The notes under the pieces are model-generated. The model made no database searches, had not been told where the DNA came from, and worked only from the letters and a program-made list of their open reading frames with translations. A stretch of 14,411 bases of DNA. It comes from CAZLGO01 sp964559295. Lineage in GTDB: Archaea > Methanobacteriota > Methanobacteria > Methanobacteriales > Methanobacteriaceae. The position numbers and the translations under genes are program-made. Below are positions 14,191 to 14,411 of the stretch, piece by piece. The stretch is taken from the NCBI GenBank assembly GCA_964559295.1, contig CAZLGO010000045.1:1-14411 (forward strand), given 5' to 3'. Position 1 is the first letter of the stretch. Each line of letters begins with the position of its first letter.

Positions 14191-14411
14191 TCAGATCCTA
14201 TCCTCATATTTCAATTCCCTAAATACAATCTTAAATTCGGTTCCATGACTTCTGTCAAGTTCTATTGTACCATCAAGCTGATCTACCAACTCAAACACAA
14301 GCTGCATCCCCAACGATTCCGTTTTTCTAAAGTCCAGATCCTCTGGAAAACCGATGCCGTTGTCAGCCACAACCAACTCAATTCTATCATCAGCAGGGCG
14401 AAGATCTATTC
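14191..14411 (-). CDS. Sensor histidine kinase, C-terminal ATP-binding end (partial)
   Basis: Only the last 72 residues are in the window; the gene continues beyond the right edge, so no start is given. The visible part reads IDLRPADDRIELVVADNGIGFP and onward (first residue complete at 14409). It is the HATPase_c fold: G1 box ADNGIGFP, the lid/G2 region TESLGMQLVFELVDQLDGTI, and the G3-type HGTEFKIVF near the end. The kinase autophosphorylates a His and passes phosphate to a response regulator; sensor domains, the phospho-His and N-box are outside. The style (FPEDLDFRKTESLGMQLV) is that of the many PAS-type kinases of Methanobacterium and Methanosarcina. An apparent TTG start at 14376 is internal. 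Family call is sure; signal unknown. Confidence 0.93.
   Translation of the reverse strand, partial: IDLRPADDRIELVVADNGIGFPEDLDFRKTESLGMQLVFELVDQLDGTIELDRSHGTEFKIVFRELKYEDRI

Overview
The window looks like a stretch of chromosome from an AT-rich archaeon, most likely a methanogen of the Methanobacteriales (Methanobacterium-like). The evidence is an archaeal nurA-herA-mre11-rad50 operon, a stand-alone ATP-cone protein, a TIGR00266/AIM24 protein, the style of the histidine kinase C-terminus at the right edge, GGTGA/GGAGG-type Shine-Dalgarno (SD) sites and TATA-like promoters. The order-level placement is an inference from gene content; there is no rRNA or tRNA in the window to confirm it.

Layout. 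Positions 1-379 hold no clear gene, only a small hairpin, a GC-richer patch and protein-like scraps. Positions 380-679 are a doubtful 99-aa ORF with a good SD site but no recognisable protein. Positions 690-1796 (+) encode a zinc-ribbon / PH-like / SHOCT protein. A 314-bp convergent spacer with two hairpins follows. Positions 8506-2111 (-) are the core of the window: nurA, herA, mre11 and rad50 in one tightly overlapping operon (each junction ATGA or TGATG), encoding the archaeal DNA double-strand-break end-resection machinery. Positions 8507-8923 are a divergent promoter region that also contains a stop-riddled protein-like relic (8614-8799). Positions 8924-9802 (+) encode a cation diffusion facilitator (zinc-type) transporter.

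From about 9.8 to 13.1 kb the density drops. It holds small minus-strand genes (ATP-cone protein; a 49-aa zinc-ribbon protein that is easy to miss; a 73-aa unknown; a secreted lipoprotein of the thermonuclease family) separated by decaying DNA. That DNA includes the C-terminal stub of a DDE transposase (about 10442-10575) and a broken SHOCT domain (11892-12095). A 1.3-kb stretch (11801-13100) has no intact gene. Positions 13101-13772 (+) encode the AIM24-family protein with a clear promoter, SD and T-rich terminator. Positions 14191-14411 (-) are the C-terminal end of a sensor histidine kinase that runs off the window.

How the genes work together: Mre11-Rad50 recognises and opens DNA ends, and HerA-NurA then drives long-range 5'-strand resection to give 3' tails for RadA. 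Translational coupling of all four suggests stoichiometric production. The other genes are singletons. I found no CRISPR array, no cas genes, no prophage and no complete novel system. The most unusual content is gene decay: several stop-interrupted relics, one of them a transposase, between small lineage-type genes.
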